Below are positions 1 through 9,354 of a DNA stretch of 64,000 nt, piece after piece. Location of the stretch: assembly GCA_964652775.1 (NCBI GenBank), contig CAZZAM010000001.1, positions 193,454-257,453 of the forward strand. The letters are read 5' to 3'. Every line of letters starts with the position of its first letter. Positions within the stretch are counted from its first letter, which is position 1. The notes under the pieces are model-generated. The model did no database searches and had not been told where the DNA came from. It saw only the letters and a list, made by a program, of their open reading frames with translations. A program made the translations under genes and the position numbers. Source of the DNA: UBA11346 sp038060575 (GTDB taxonomy: Bacteria; Planctomycetota; UBA11346).

Positions 1-175
1 CCTGACCAACTTCCACGATGAATAATTTATTCGGCACCCCGGGGACAGCGACCGCCGCCACCGGATTCACCAATCCACCGCTGCCAACCTCGACGGTGGT
101 GAAATCGTAACTGACCGCCGCCAGTGGGGCCGCCAACCAGGCACAACACACGACCAAGCGCAGCAATCGCCGCAT
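1..175 (-). CDS. Secreted beta-propeller-like protein, N-terminal fragment cut by the window edge
   Basis: Only the first 58 residues are present; the gene runs off the left edge. Reading from the ATG at 175 on the minus strand, the protein begins MRRLLRLVVCCAWLAAPLAA, a clear signal peptide, so the product is exported. The next stretch (VGSGGLVNPVAAVAVPG, then LFIVEVGQ) resembles the opening blade of PQQ-dependent glucose/sorbosone dehydrogenase-type propellers, where a phrase like 'NPV...LFVVEQ' is common. That family call is an inference from about 30 residues. A GTG four codons upstream in frame (start base 187) is an alternative start. The gene is divergent from the sigma factor gene to its right, and the 200 bases between them hold no obvious repeat or RNA gene. 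Confidence 0.5.
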   Translation of the reverse strand, partial: MRRLLRLVVCCAWLAAPLAAVSYDFTTVEVGSGGLVNPVAAVAVPGVPNKLFIVEVGQ

Positions 176-379
176 CCAATCAGTCACAAGGCCATCGATC
201 CAAGGTCCTAAGGCCCGGCAACCAGCTGTCTGATGATTCATGTTACCCGTCACTTCCCGCCGTACGCAGGCACCTGACAGGGAGTTGACCGTAGCGATTC
301 AGCCTGAGATGGGTCGCAAACGACCCCCAGCCAGAAAGCCTGTATGGTTTGCTGTCTTGGCCTGAATAAGCCTGTGACC

Positions 380-880
380 ATGCATGAAGACCTACTCTGC
401 CGCTTCGTCGAGGACCGTGGCGAACTCATGGGTTACTTGCGGGTACTCGTCCCAGGCGACCTGGTGGACGATGCCTTCCAGGAGACCTTTTTGGTGGTTA
501 TGCGCCGGGTCGCCGACTTTGAGCGCGAGCGCGACTTCCCGGCCTGGGTGCGCGGCATTGCCCGCAACGTGGCGCTGCAGGTACGCGACCGGCATCGCCG
601 CGCCAGCGTTGCGTTACCCGACGATGTGGTGGATTTGATCGATCAGGCCCATGCCCAGCCCGATCACGATCGCGAAGATCTTGTGCATCTGCGCACCTGC
701 CTCGGCCGCTTGGGCACGGCGCAACGCGAGATGCTGCGGCAACGCTACCATGCTGGACACAGCCTCCATCGCCTCGCTGAGGCAGCGGGTCGCACGCCGG
801 GTGCAGTGCAAGTCGCCTTGTCGCGCCTACGCACCACGCTGCAGGAGTGCATCGAACGTGCACGACAGGTGCGCGCATGA
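380..880 (+). CDS. ECF sigma factor, Rhodopirellula/Verrucomicrobium type
   Basis: A 166-residue sigma-70 family protein with only regions 2 and 4, so an extracytoplasmic-function factor that directs RNA polymerase to a small set of promoters. Region 2 is visible as DDAFQETFLVVMRRVADFER, followed by the AWVRGIARNVA segment. Region 4 ends the protein with a helix-turn-helix (LHRLAEAAGRTPGAVQVALSRLR). I chose the ATG at 380 because MHEDLLCRFVEDRG matches the usual family start; an in-frame ATG at 344 would add twelve residues. Neither start has a strong Shine-Dalgarno. The stop overlaps the start of the FecR-type gene by an ATGA, the usual arrangement for an ECF factor and its anti-sigma partner. 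Confidence 0.87.
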   Translation: MHEDLLCRFVEDRGELMGYLRVLVPGDLVDDAFQETFLVVMRRVADFERERDFPAWVRGIARNVALQVRDRHRRASVALPDDVVDLIDQAHAQPDHDREDLVHLRTCLGRLGTAQREMLRQRYHAGHSLHRLAEAAGRTPGAVQVALSRLRTTLQECIERARQVRA

Positions 881-2073
881 CGCCCATCGAACTGTTGCAC
901 GATGCCGTCCTCGATGGCGACCTCAACGCAGAGCAGGTGAAGGAACTACGCACACTGCTGGCCGATCCCGAGCAGCGCCAGACATGGAAACGTCTGTCCA
1001 CGCTGACCGGACGCCTGCATGAAGAACTGGGAACCGTAGCTCCGGCGCAACGCCGACGCATGCCGCGACGTTCGCAGAAAAAGCCGGCCACGCGGCTGTG
1101 GTTGTGGTCAGGGTTGGCCGCCGCCGCTGCGCTGTTGATGGCGATCGGAGGCTGGTGGATCGTGCGCGAATCACCGCTCGCTCGGCTAGAAATCGGCAGT
1201 CTGAACGTGGGCGGCATTACCCTGCACGCTGGCGACCACCTCGTCTCCAATCAGTCGGCGATAGCTGCAGGCGATGGCGCTGTCGTACTCGCCGATGGCA
1301 GTCGTTGCGCCTGGGTCGGCGCCACACGCTTCACCATCGAGGCCGACGGAGCGCGCGTGCGGCTCGCGACCGGCGAGCTGAACATTCAAGCGATGCATCA
1401 ACCCGCTGGCCGCAGCCTTGCGATCGTCACGAATGATTGCGAAGCACGGGTAGTCGGCACGCACTTCCGCGTTCGTGCCCTAGCCGACCGCACGTGGGTT
1501 GGTGTCGATGACGGTGCCGTGGCGGTGCACACCAGCGTCGGTCAGGTTATGGTCATGGCCGGGCAAGCGACCACTGCCATGGACGGAAAAATTCCGCTGG
1601 CACACGCCATGCAGGCACCGGCGACGTGGCGGATGGCCTTGAACGGTCCGGTCCAACCTGAGTGGATCGGACGTCCGCATGCTGGCGGACTGTCGCCACT
1701 CGCCGCACCTGAAGATCCGCCCGGAGATCCACGCCGCTATGTGCGCACACCAAAGACCGCAGCGCCCGGTTTGGTGCAACTGAGTTCAGGACTCGCCTTC
1801 CGCGCCGAGATCACCGCCGCTCGACCTGGTCCGGTCGAGATATTCCTGCTCTGCAACAATCCGCTGAACAACGAATTCCACGGACTTCTCCGCGCCAAAG
1901 CGCACCTGATCGGCAACGGATCGTCGGAGACACTCGCACTCGGCCTCGACCGTTTCGAAACCGTGCAAGGCGACGGCCCCCACATCGGTCACGCCGCTAT
2001 TTCCTGCGTCATCGTGCAATGGTGGGGCGACGATCTGGACAGCACGGTATTCTCTCTCGCTATCGAACCCTGA
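877..2073 (+). CDS. FecR-domain anti-sigma/sensor protein with one membrane segment
   Basis: This 398-residue protein starts in the ATGA overlap with the sigma gene and is almost certainly translationally coupled to it. Residues 1-60 form a short cytoplasmic part (LLHDAVLDGDLNAEQVKELR) typical of anti-sigma N-termini that hold the sigma factor. A single membrane helix follows at about residues 68-90 (LWLWSGLAAAAALLMAIGGW). The exported part contains a FecR domain at roughly 120-240, including RLATGELNI and the DCEARVVGTHFRV strand. The last 130 residues, from about 270, form a separate beta-rich region that I do not recognise and that could sense a ligand. It lies 16 bases before the giant exported glycosidase-like gene, so sensor and effector probably share a transcript. 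Confidence 0.8.
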   Translation: MTPIELLHDAVLDGDLNAEQVKELRTLLADPEQRQTWKRLSTLTGRLHEELGTVAPAQRRRMPRRSQKKPATRLWLWSGLAAAAALLMAIGGWWIVRESPLARLEIGSLNVGGITLHAGDHLVSNQSAIAAGDGAVVLADGSRCAWVGATRFTIEADGARVRLATGELNIQAMHQPAGRSLAIVTNDCEARVVGTHFRVRALADRTWVGVDDGAVAVHTSVGQVMVMAGQATTAMDGKIPLAHAMQAPATWRMALNGPVQPEWIGRPHAGGLSPLAAPEDPPGDPRRYVRTPKTAAPGLVQLSSGLAFRAEITAARPGPVEIFLLCNNPLNNEFHGLLRAKAHLIGNGSSETLALGLDRFETVQGDGPHIGHAAISCVIVQWWGDDLDSTVFSLAIEP

Positions 2074-2089
2074 CTCACTGGAACCGTCC

Positions 2090-5000
2090 ATGCTTCACTG
2101 CCGTATCGCGTCTGCCGCATGTGTATGCATCGCCATCTTACTCGCGCCTGCTGTATGCGCCGTCGATGCTGCAACGATCAAGCCGGTCGGACTTGGACTC
2201 GGCGGCTACGCCTACTGGTCGTCGGGTCCGTTCGCTGACACCATGCTGACAGCGGGTGATTGGATCGAGTTCGCCAGCGGGCAATGGGGCTCGACGGTGC
2301 GCTATCGCAACGTCGACGGCTCGCTCAATCCGCAATTCAACGCCAACGGCTATCCCAGATATCTCAATGCCGGCATGAAATTGCGCACGCTGGTCTGGCC
2401 CTTCGGCGTCGGCAACAATGGACTGCCAACAGGTTGGCCGAACCGCGGCCTTACTGGAGCGGGAAAATGGGTGCTGACCTGGAGCGGAGATGCCGATCTG
2501 CGCCTGCAGACCGGAACGATCATCGCTGGTGAATCGAGTGGCGCGGCAACCGGAAGTCTCGTCAACGGTCGCCGCGTCTATCTGGTTGGAAACGACCCCG
2601 CAGGACAATTGACAGTCGAGTCGGTCAACCCGGCCAATCCAATCACCAACATCAAGCTGTGGCTACCTGACCCTGCTGATCCGCAGAACAATTCACTGGA
2701 AAATTCAGGGCTATTTTGGCATCCGGGTTTCATCAGCTACCTTGGCGCCATCGATTTCAACCATCTCCGCTTCATGGATTGGGGTTCGACCAACGCCAGC
2801 CCGCAGCAAGACTGGGCCGACCGCCGCCTGCCGTCCTTCCGCAATCAAGAGGGCGTCCTGCATCGCCGCGTCCCCGGCGCCGGCGGCGCTGGCGATCGCA
2901 GCACCGGCATCGCCTACGAGCACATGGTCGCGCTGTGCAACGCTGCGAACAAAGACATGTGGATCAGCGTGCCGCATCTTGCCACCGACGATTACGTGAC
3001 CCGGCTGGCGAATCTGATCCGCTTCGGCTCCGACGGTGTGCAGCCCTACACCTCCGTGCAAGCCAGCCCAGTGCATCCGCCGCTGGCTGCCGGACTGCGC
3101 GTGTGGGTTGAATATTCCAACGAGGTCTGGTCAAACGGCTATTCCTTTCCGCAAGGCGATTGGGCCAACACTCAGGCTGTCGCCGCCGGTATCACCAAGC
3201 AACAATTCATCGCCCGTCGCTACGCCCATGTCTGGCGCATCTTCCAACAACGCTTTGGCGGAACCGCTCAATTGGTGCGGGTCGCCGGCATCTGGACCGG
3301 GCAGACCTCCTACACCAATCCGATGCTGACTGAACTGCGCGACTACGGCGCAACCCTGAGTCCGGCGGTGGCGGTCGATGTCATCGCACCGACGACGTAC
3401 TTCGGCAATGGCATTCAGGACTGGATCTATGAGCAGGCCAACCAACAACGCGGCGGAGCGTGGCAGTGGTTCCACACCGCGGCCGATTTCACCAGCGGCG
3501 TCACCCGACCGGTATCGGTGCCACTCAGCGATCCCTATTGGACCAGCAGCACATTATACGGGCAACAGACGGCGACCTTCACCGAGTGGAAGAAACGCAT
3601 CTTTTCTGGCTCGGTGGCCGCCGGCGGCGGACCGGATTCCACCGGAGTCGGCGGCGGTTTCTCTGCCAGCCTGACCACCGACATCCAAACCATCTTCGGT
3701 CGCCGCGTGCCAATCGTCGCCTACGAGGGCGGGCCATCGCTCTACACCGATTACATGGACGGTGGCGATGATCGCGACGACGGCGTGACCAACTTCACGG
3801 TCGCCCTCAACCGCCGCAGCGAGTTCGCCGAAATTTATCGCATCCAACTCAACATGGCGCGCGCCAAAGGGCTCGACTGTCACTCGATGTTCGTCGATGT
3901 CGGCGCGTGGGGAAAGTACGGACAATGGGGCCATCTTGAATATCAGGATCAGCCGTTGAACACGGCGGTGAAATGGATGGCGGTCAATGACTGGGGCACC
4001 GACATGGCGCGGATCCGCACGACCGCTGACCTCGTTGGCACCCGTCCGGCCTTTACCACCGCTGCTGCCCTGCCAGCGGGATCCCGTGGCAACGTGTACA
4101 CCCAGGACATTGTCGCCAGTGGTGGCAACGTCGCCGTAGCACCGCACCTTGTAGTGATCGGCAGTCTGCTGTCGCCCGGCCTGAGCATCGCTCCAGTCGC
4201 GGGAGATCCGTGGCGTTTACGCCTATCCGGCCGACCACAAGAAGGTGGCTGGAATTATGTCTATGTCCGAGTCAGCGATGATGATGGCGACGCGGCGTGG
4301 CAGATTTTTAACGTCTACATCAGCGGCGGTTCCGGTGCGGTGGTCGAAGCCAATCTGGGCGGCGCATTTAACGGCGCTGCCAGCATGCCCAAGACAGCCA
4401 CGTTGTTCCTTGATTCCGCCGTCACCTGGTCGGGCATCAACCGTGGAGCGGCCTACACCGCCGGTGGCGGTTCGGCGACCGGCAGCGACGGACGCGGCGT
4501 GAACCTCTACACCGGCAGCGATGGCATTCCCTTCAGCGTCGATCAAGGAGCCGCCAACGAGTCCGATGCGACACTCGCCTCAGCGATCACCGACAATGAG
4601 TACTTCGTCTACACGATCACGCCGCAAGCCGGACAACCGCTGGATCTGCGCGGGGCAGAAATGCGCGTTTCCTGGGTCCGTGAACAGTACCACACCGCGC
4701 GCCGCTTTGCCGTGTTCACCAGCGTCAGCGGCTTCGCTGAAGGACAGCGCATCTACACCTTGCCGAACACGCCGAATGAGGACGAACCAACTGAGCATGT
4801 CTTCACCCTGCCGACCACCGCGGCCTACAACGCCCTGACTGTGCCGATCCAGTTCCGCATCTATTTCTACGGCAGTCAGTACAGCCATACTGCGAAGCTC
4901 CTCGGACTGCGCCTCGCTCGCGCGGTACCGCTGTCGCCGAACACCGCGCCCGTGCTGACCAATGCGCACAGCACCACGCCGACTGTTTCAGGCACAGCGT

Positions 5001-7147
5001 CGGCTGGCCAGACCGTGCGCGTGTATGTGAACGGCGCGCTGTCCGGCACCGCGACTTTGGTTGGCACGAATTGGTCCTACACACCTGCGGCCCTCGCCCA
5101 GGGGACGACGGTGTTCACCTACACCGTTCAAAGCGCCGGAGGTCTAGAGAGTCCATCGTCGCCCGCCACCACCACGGTGATCGACACGATCTCGCCGGCA
5201 ATTCCGGCTGCGCCGGGAGTTGGGCCGGCTGGTCCGTCCCCGACGTTGTCCGGATGGACCGAGCCCGGCGCGACGGTGCGCGTCCGCCTCGGTGGAGCGC
5301 AGATCGGCACCACCATCGCGAGCTACACTGGAGCCTGGAGTTACACCATCACCGGGCAGACCGCCGGCACGTACACGGCCACGATCACCGCGGTCGATGC
5401 CTACGGCAACGTCAGCAGTGCATCGGCCGGCACGAGTGTAACCGTCAGCTACGGTGGCACCGCACCGGAAATTGCCCTGACGCGCAGTGGTGCCGGCGTC
5501 GCGGATGGCAGCACCGACACGATCAACGGCATGACCGTTGGCGTGGCCGCCATCGTCAGCTACCAAGTCAATAATATCGGCACCGCGACACTGACCGTGG
5601 GTGCGCCGACGATCAGTGCGCTGGTCAACTGCACCGCCACGATCACCACCACACCAGCGGCGTCAGTTGCATCGGGCAACAACACTCCGCTTGGCGTTAC
5701 CGTGACTCCGACCGCACCTGGTGCGTGGAGTTGCACCGTCTCCACGGTGACCAACGACAGTGACGAGAATCCAACAAACTGGACGCTGAGTGGAACGGCT
5801 ATCGTACCAGCCGCGCCGGAGATCGCGCTGTCACGCAGTGGGACTGCGGTTGCGGATGGCAGCACCGACGCCGTCAGTGGACTTGTCGCCACTACGGCGA
5901 GCGTTGTCTCCTACACCATCAACAACACAGGAACCGCTGCATTGACCGTTGGCGCGCCGACGATCAGTGCGCTGGTCAACTGCACCGCAACGGTGTCGAC
6001 CACGCCGAATGCGTCCGTAGTGGCAGCGGGAAGCACGACCTGCGGCATCACCGTGACGCCGACTGCGGTCGGTGCGTGGAGCTGCGCGGTGTCGGCGGTG
6101 ACCAATGACAGCAACGAGAATCCGACCAATTGGACGATGAATGGAACGGCCATCGCTGCACCGAACACAGCGCCGGTCATCTCCACCTCCAAGCCCGCCA
6201 GTCTGACAACGCTGGAAGACACGGTGAATACCGTCGCTTTGGCCGCGACTGACGCCAACGGTGATACCCTGACCTGGTCGGTGCTGACCCAGGGCACCAG
6301 GGGCATGATGGCGGTGAATGGTCCGGGCAACAACGTGACTGCGACCTACACGCCCACCGCGAACCAGAACGGCAGCGATACCGTGGTCATGCGTGTGGCC
6401 GACGGCAACGGTGGCAGCGACACGATTACGGTGAACGTGACGATCACGGCGGTCAACGATGCGCCAATCATGGCAACGCTCATCGTGGATCAGTCAGCAA
6501 CTGAGAACACATCCTTCTCTTTCATCGTTCCGATCGGCACGTTCACCGATGCCGATGGCACGACACTGACCTGGAGCGCCACCGGCCTACCGGCGTGGCT
6601 GACCTTCACGGCAGCAACGCGCACCTTCAGCGGCACACCGAAAGTTGGTGCTGCAGGGACGGCAAACATCACGGTGATCGCCACAGATCCCAGTGCTGCT
6701 TCCGCGAGCGATGTGTTCACGCTGACGATTGTCGCCGATACCACGCCGCCAATCCAACCGGCCGCACCAGCCGCAAACACCACGAACCCCGCGTTGCCCA
6801 TCCTCAGCGGAACAACGGAGGGCGGCGCGACGGTCACCATTTATGACGGCGGCGTGTTGGCAGGAACCGTCACCACGAGCAGTAGCGGCAGTTGGTCGTG
6901 GACGCCGAGCAGTGCACTCAGTCCAGGAACGCACACGTTCACCGTGATCGCCGTCGATGCGGCCGGCAATGCGTCGATCGCATCAGCGGGCGCAACCGTC
7001 ACCGTACCAACCAGCGGAGGAAGCGGCGGAACCACGTCGGAATCAAGCGGCGGCGGGGGTGGCGGCGGCTGCGGCATGGGCGGAGCACTTGGTTTGCTCG
7101 TCATGCCCTTCATCGGACTGCGACGCCGCAATCGCTTCGACCGCTAA
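2090..7147 (+). CDS. Giant exported glycosidase-like protein with Ig-type repeats and C-terminal sorting tail
   Basis: A 1685-residue exported protein. Residues 1-27 are a signal peptide. Residues about 40-620 look like a TIM-barrel glycoside hydrolase of clan GH-A: WVEYSNEVWSNG puts a candidate acid/base at Glu345 and IVAYEGG a candidate nucleophile at Glu546. I cannot assign a GH family. Then follow a He_PIG-like domain (about 650-743), a possible carbohydrate-binding region (750-945), two Ig-like domains (950-1120), two near-identical choice-of-anchor-D-type domains (about 1126-1358), a cadherin-like domain, another He_PIG-like domain and a final Ig-like domain. The end is a Gly/Ser linker, a poly-Gly run with one Cys, a hydrophobic helix and an Arg cluster (GLRRRNRF). 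This is a tripartite surface-sorting or anchoring signal resembling MYXO-CTERM or GlyGly-CTERM tails. GGAA lies six bases before the start. It is probably co-transcribed with the sigma/FecR pair. Confidence 0.75.
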   Translation: MLHCRIASAACVCIAILLAPAVCAVDAATIKPVGLGLGGYAYWSSGPFADTMLTAGDWIEFASGQWGSTVRYRNVDGSLNPQFNANGYPRYLNAGMKLRTLVWPFGVGNNGLPTGWPNRGLTGAGKWVLTWSGDADLRLQTGTIIAGESSGAATGSLVNGRRVYLVGNDPAGQLTVESVNPANPITNIKLWLPDPADPQNNSLENSGLFWHPGFISYLGAIDFNHLRFMDWGSTNASPQQDWADRRLPSFRNQEGVLHRRVPGAGGAGDRSTGIAYEHMVALCNAANKDMWISVPHLATDDYVTRLANLIRFGSDGVQPYTSVQASPVHPPLAAGLRVWVEYSNEVWSNGYSFPQGDWANTQAVAAGITKQQFIARRYAHVWRIFQQRFGGTAQLVRVAGIWTGQTSYTNPMLTELRDYGATLSPAVAVDVIAPTTYFGNGIQDWIYEQANQQRGGAWQWFHTAADFTSGVTRPVSVPLSDPYWTSSTLYGQQTATFTEWKKRIFSGSVAAGGGPDSTGVGGGFSASLTTDIQTIFGRRVPIVAYEGGPSLYTDYMDGGDDRDDGVTNFTVALNRRSEFAEIYRIQLNMARAKGLDCHSMFVDVGAWGKYGQWGHLEYQDQPLNTAVKWMAVNDWGTDMARIRTTADLVGTRPAFTTAAALPAGSRGNVYTQDIVASGGNVAVAPHLVVIGSLLSPGLSIAPVAGDPWRLRLSGRPQEGGWNYVYVRVSDDDGDAAWQIFNVYISGGSGAVVEANLGGAFNGAASMPKTATLFLDSAVTWSGINRGAAYTAGGGSATGSDGRGVNLYTGSDGIPFSVDQGAANESDATLASAITDNEYFVYTITPQAGQPLDLRGAEMRVSWVREQYHTARRFAVFTSVSGFAEGQRIYTLPNTPNEDEPTEHVFTLPTTAAYNALTVPIQFRIYFYGSQYSHTAKLLGLRLARAVPLSPNTAPVLTNAHSTTPTVSGTASAGQTVRVYVNGALSGTATLVGTNWSYTPAALAQGTTVFTYTVQSAGGLESPSSPATTTVIDTISPAIPAAPGVGPAGPSPTLSGWTEPGATVRVRLGGAQIGTTIASYTGAWSYTITGQTAGTYTATITAVDAYGNVSSASAGTSVTVSYGGTAPEIALTRSGAGVADGSTDTINGMTVGVAAIVSYQVNNIGTATLTVGAPTISALVNCTATITTTPAASVASGNNTPLGVTVTPTAPGAWSCTVSTVTNDSDENPTNWTLSGTAIVPAAPEIALSRSGTAVADGSTDAVSGLVATTASVVSYTINNTGTAALTVGAPTISALVNCTATVSTTPNASVVAAGSTTCGITVTPTAVGAWSCAVSAVTNDSNENPTNWTMNGTAIAAPNTAPVISTSKPASLTTLEDTVNTVALAATDANGDTLTWSVLTQGTRGMMAVNGPGNNVTATYTPTANQNGSDTVVMRVADGNGGSDTITVNVTITAVNDAPIMATLIVDQSATENTSFSFIVPIGTFTDADGTTLTWSATGLPAWLTFTAATRTFSGTPKVGAAGTANITVIATDPSAASASDVFTLTIVADTTPPIQPAAPAANTTNPALPILSGTTEGGATVTIYDGGVLAGTVTTSSSGSWSWTPSSALSPGTHTFTVIAVDAAGNASIASAGATVTVPTSGGSGGTTSESSGGGGGGGCGMGGALGLLVMPFIGLRRRNRFDR
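5465..6166 (+). repeat. Tandem duplication of a 117-residue domain inside the giant exported protein
   Basis: Two copies with a period of about 351 bp (5465-5815 and 5816-6166) encode the adjacent choice-of-anchor-D-like domains. They share long stretches of identical DNA, for instance around 5603-5638 and 5954-5989, which points to a fairly recent duplication or ongoing gene conversion. The first copy reads NNTPLGVTVTPT where the second reads STTCGITVTPT, so one of the paired cysteines is missing from copy 1. Confidence 0.8.
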
Positions 7148-7329
7148 ATGTCGCAGATAGCGGCTCGTGGTTGTTGCACTGCGATGTGAGTCTCATGGCG
7201 TTCGGTTCATAATCGGGTCCCGCAATAGATCATTTCAGATGTAGAACAGCATCGTTCAGCGATGAAACACAAACCCGTATTGCATGTTCAACGCCGTCTG
7301 CAGATAATGACCCCCTGACAGGAGTCGCC

Positions 7330-8373
7330 ATGCAGCCGAACGCCAAACCGAGTCCGTTGCCTTCCACCATCACTACCGTGGCTGAGTTGGAAGAACTGCT
7401 CTCGCGTCCCAGCCCAGAGTTGATCGCGGACCTCAGTCGGCTGGACGGCGACATCGTGGTGGTTGGCGTTGGCGGTAAGGTTGGCCCGACGCTTGCCCGC
7501 ATGGCCAAGCGTGCTGCGCCGAACAAGCGCGTGTACGGCGTGGCGCGGTTCAGCGACAGCGACGTGCGCGCGCGCATGGAAAGCTGGGGCATCGAATGCC
7601 TGCCATGCGAGCTGACTGATCAGCGTCAAGTGCAACAGTTGCCCAAGGCCGCCAACGTCGTGTTCATGGCCGGCAAGAAATTCGGCACCACGGGCGACGA
7701 GCCATCAACGTGGATGATGAATGCCGTGGTTCCTGCGTATGTCGCCGAGCACTATGCCGGCAGTCGCTTCGTTGCGTTCTCAACCCTGTGCGTCTATCCG
7801 TTCGCTGATACGCGGAGCGCTGGCAGCGCTGAGTCCGTAGCGCCAACCCCGGTCGGTGAGTATCCGAATAGCTGCGTCGGTCGTGAACGCGTGTGGCAGT
7901 TCTTCAGTGCAAAGCACAGCGCGCCCGGTCGCTTGGCGCGACTCAACTATGCAATCGATTTGCGCTACGGCGTGCTGCACGACATCGCCCAGGCGGTGCG
8001 CGCTGGTCGTCCGATCGATCTCTCGACCGGCGTTGCCAACGTAATTTGGCAGGGCGACAGCACCAATCACATCCTGCGCTGCCTGGCTCATGGCACGACA
8101 CCAGCGTCACCAATCAACATCGGCGCGCCTAAGACCGCCGCTGTACGCGCCGTCGCCCAACGCTTCGGAGCATTATTCAACCGCGAACCGATCTTCAGCG
8201 GCAGCGAACAGTTTCAGGCGTGGCACAATGACTGCTCACTCGCCCAGAGCTTGTTCGGCGATCCGATCGTCGATCTCGACACCATGATCCGTTGGAACGC
8301 AGCCTGGATTCAGGCCGAGCAACCGGTCTATCAGAAACCGACGCACTTCGGCGAACGTCGCGGCGCGTTCTGA
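7330..8373 (+). CDS. NAD-dependent epimerase/dehydratase family protein
   Basis: A 347-residue protein of the extended short-chain dehydrogenase fold. The nucleotide-binding strand and loop are seen as DIVVVGVGGKVGPTLARMA at about residues 38-56, a variant of GxxGxxG. FSTLCVYPF at about 155 is the usual position of the catalytic Ser/Thr strand, but the Tyr-x-x-x-Lys pair is not in its classical form: EYPNSCVGRERVW lies where YxxxK is expected. The reaction may therefore differ from a standard sugar epimerase. AGGAG stands five bases before the ATG. It is the first gene of a tight four-gene run with 27-base gaps or overlaps, so it probably acts on the same sugar or sugar-acid substrate as its neighbours. 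Confidence 0.75.
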   Translation: MQPNAKPSPLPSTITTVAELEELLSRPSPELIADLSRLDGDIVVVGVGGKVGPTLARMAKRAAPNKRVYGVARFSDSDVRARMESWGIECLPCELTDQRQVQQLPKAANVVFMAGKKFGTTGDEPSTWMMNAVVPAYVAEHYAGSRFVAFSTLCVYPFADTRSAGSAESVAPTPVGEYPNSCVGRERVWQFFSAKHSAPGRLARLNYAIDLRYGVLHDIAQAVRAGRPIDLSTGVANVIWQGDSTNHILRCLAHGTTPASPINIGAPKTAAVRAVAQRFGALFNREPIFSGSEQFQAWHNDCSLAQSLFGDPIVDLDTMIRWNAAWIQAEQPVYQKPTHFGERRGAF

Positions 8374-8400
8374 ACCACCTATTCAACAAGGAATCTCATT

Positions 8401-9354
8401 ATGCCGCTTCCCTTCATCCCCCGTGGCGTCATCCCCGCCTGCCTGATGGCCTTCGACAGCGAATTTCGCATCGACGAGCCCTGGTATCGCAAACACCTGC
8501 GTGATCTCGCTGCAGTTGATGGGCTGTCGGCCATCACGGTCAACGGCCACGCCGCCGAAGTGCATGCGCTTGATCTTGATGAACAGCGCCGCGTCCTCGC
8601 GATCTCGGTCAATGAGATCGGTGCCAAGCTGCCGCTGATCAACGGTGTCTATGCCGACAGTTCGTTCCACGCTCAAGCGATCGCGCGCATGGCTGAACAA
8701 GAAGGTGCATCCGCGCTGCTGATCTTCCCGCCGGCGACGCTCGGCATGGGCGGTCATCTCCGGCCGGAAATGTTGTTCCGCCATTTCGAACTGATTGCCG
8801 AAGCAACGACGCTACCGCTGATCTTCTTTCAGTACCCGCACAACTCACCGCTGCATACGCCGTTCGACACCATGTTGGAGCTATTTGAGCGCGTGCCGCA
8901 GATCGTTGCGATCAAGGACTGGTGTCACGACGGCTACGAACACGAACGCAATATCCGCACGCTGCGCGCGCTCTCACGTCCGGTGAAGGTGCTGACTACG
9001 CACAGCGCGTGGCTGATGAGTTCACTGGTCATGGGCTGCGATGGTCTGCTGTCTGGCGCCGGTTCGGTCGTAGCCGCACTTCAAGTCGAGTTGTTTCGTG
9101 CGATCGAAGCCGGTGATTTGCCACGCGCTCAGGCCGTGAATGACAAACTCTACCCCATCCAACAGGCATTCTATCGCGCACCGTTTGGTGACATGCACAA
9201 CCGCATGAAGGAAGCAAACGTACTGCTCGGACGCCTGCCGCGTGCCGTTGTCCGTCCGCCACTCATGAAGATATCTGACGCCGAAATCCACGGCTTGCGT
9301 ACCGCTCTGGTCGCTGGCGGTCTACTCGCGAAACAAGGAGCCAGTCATGGTTGA
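8401..9354 (+). CDS. Dihydrodipicolinate synthase/KDG aldolase family lyase
   Basis: A 317-residue class I aldolase of the DapA/NanA family, which forms a Schiff base with a 2-keto acid. The catalytic lysine is Lys172 in IVAIKDWCHDG, and Tyr145 in FFQYPHNSP is the expected proton-shuttle tyrosine. The substrate-binding loop near the N-terminus is TVNGHAAEVHALDLDEQRR instead of the GTTGE of DapA, which argues against lysine biosynthesis and for catabolism of a sugar-derived keto acid. AAGGA lies eight bases before the ATG. The stop overlaps the following dehydrogenase gene by eight bases. The pairing of aldolase and semialdehyde dehydrogenase suggests sequential steps; the substrate is unknown. 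Confidence 0.85.
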   Translation: MPLPFIPRGVIPACLMAFDSEFRIDEPWYRKHLRDLAAVDGLSAITVNGHAAEVHALDLDEQRRVLAISVNEIGAKLPLINGVYADSSFHAQAIARMAEQEGASALLIFPPATLGMGGHLRPEMLFRHFELIAEATTLPLIFFQYPHNSPLHTPFDTMLELFERVPQIVAIKDWCHDGYEHERNIRTLRALSRPVKVLTTHSAWLMSSLVMGCDGLLSGAGSVVAALQVELFRAIEAGDLPRAQAVNDKLYPIQQAFYRAPFGDMHNRMKEANVLLGRLPRAVVRPPLMKISDAEIHGLRTALVAGGLLAKQGASHG

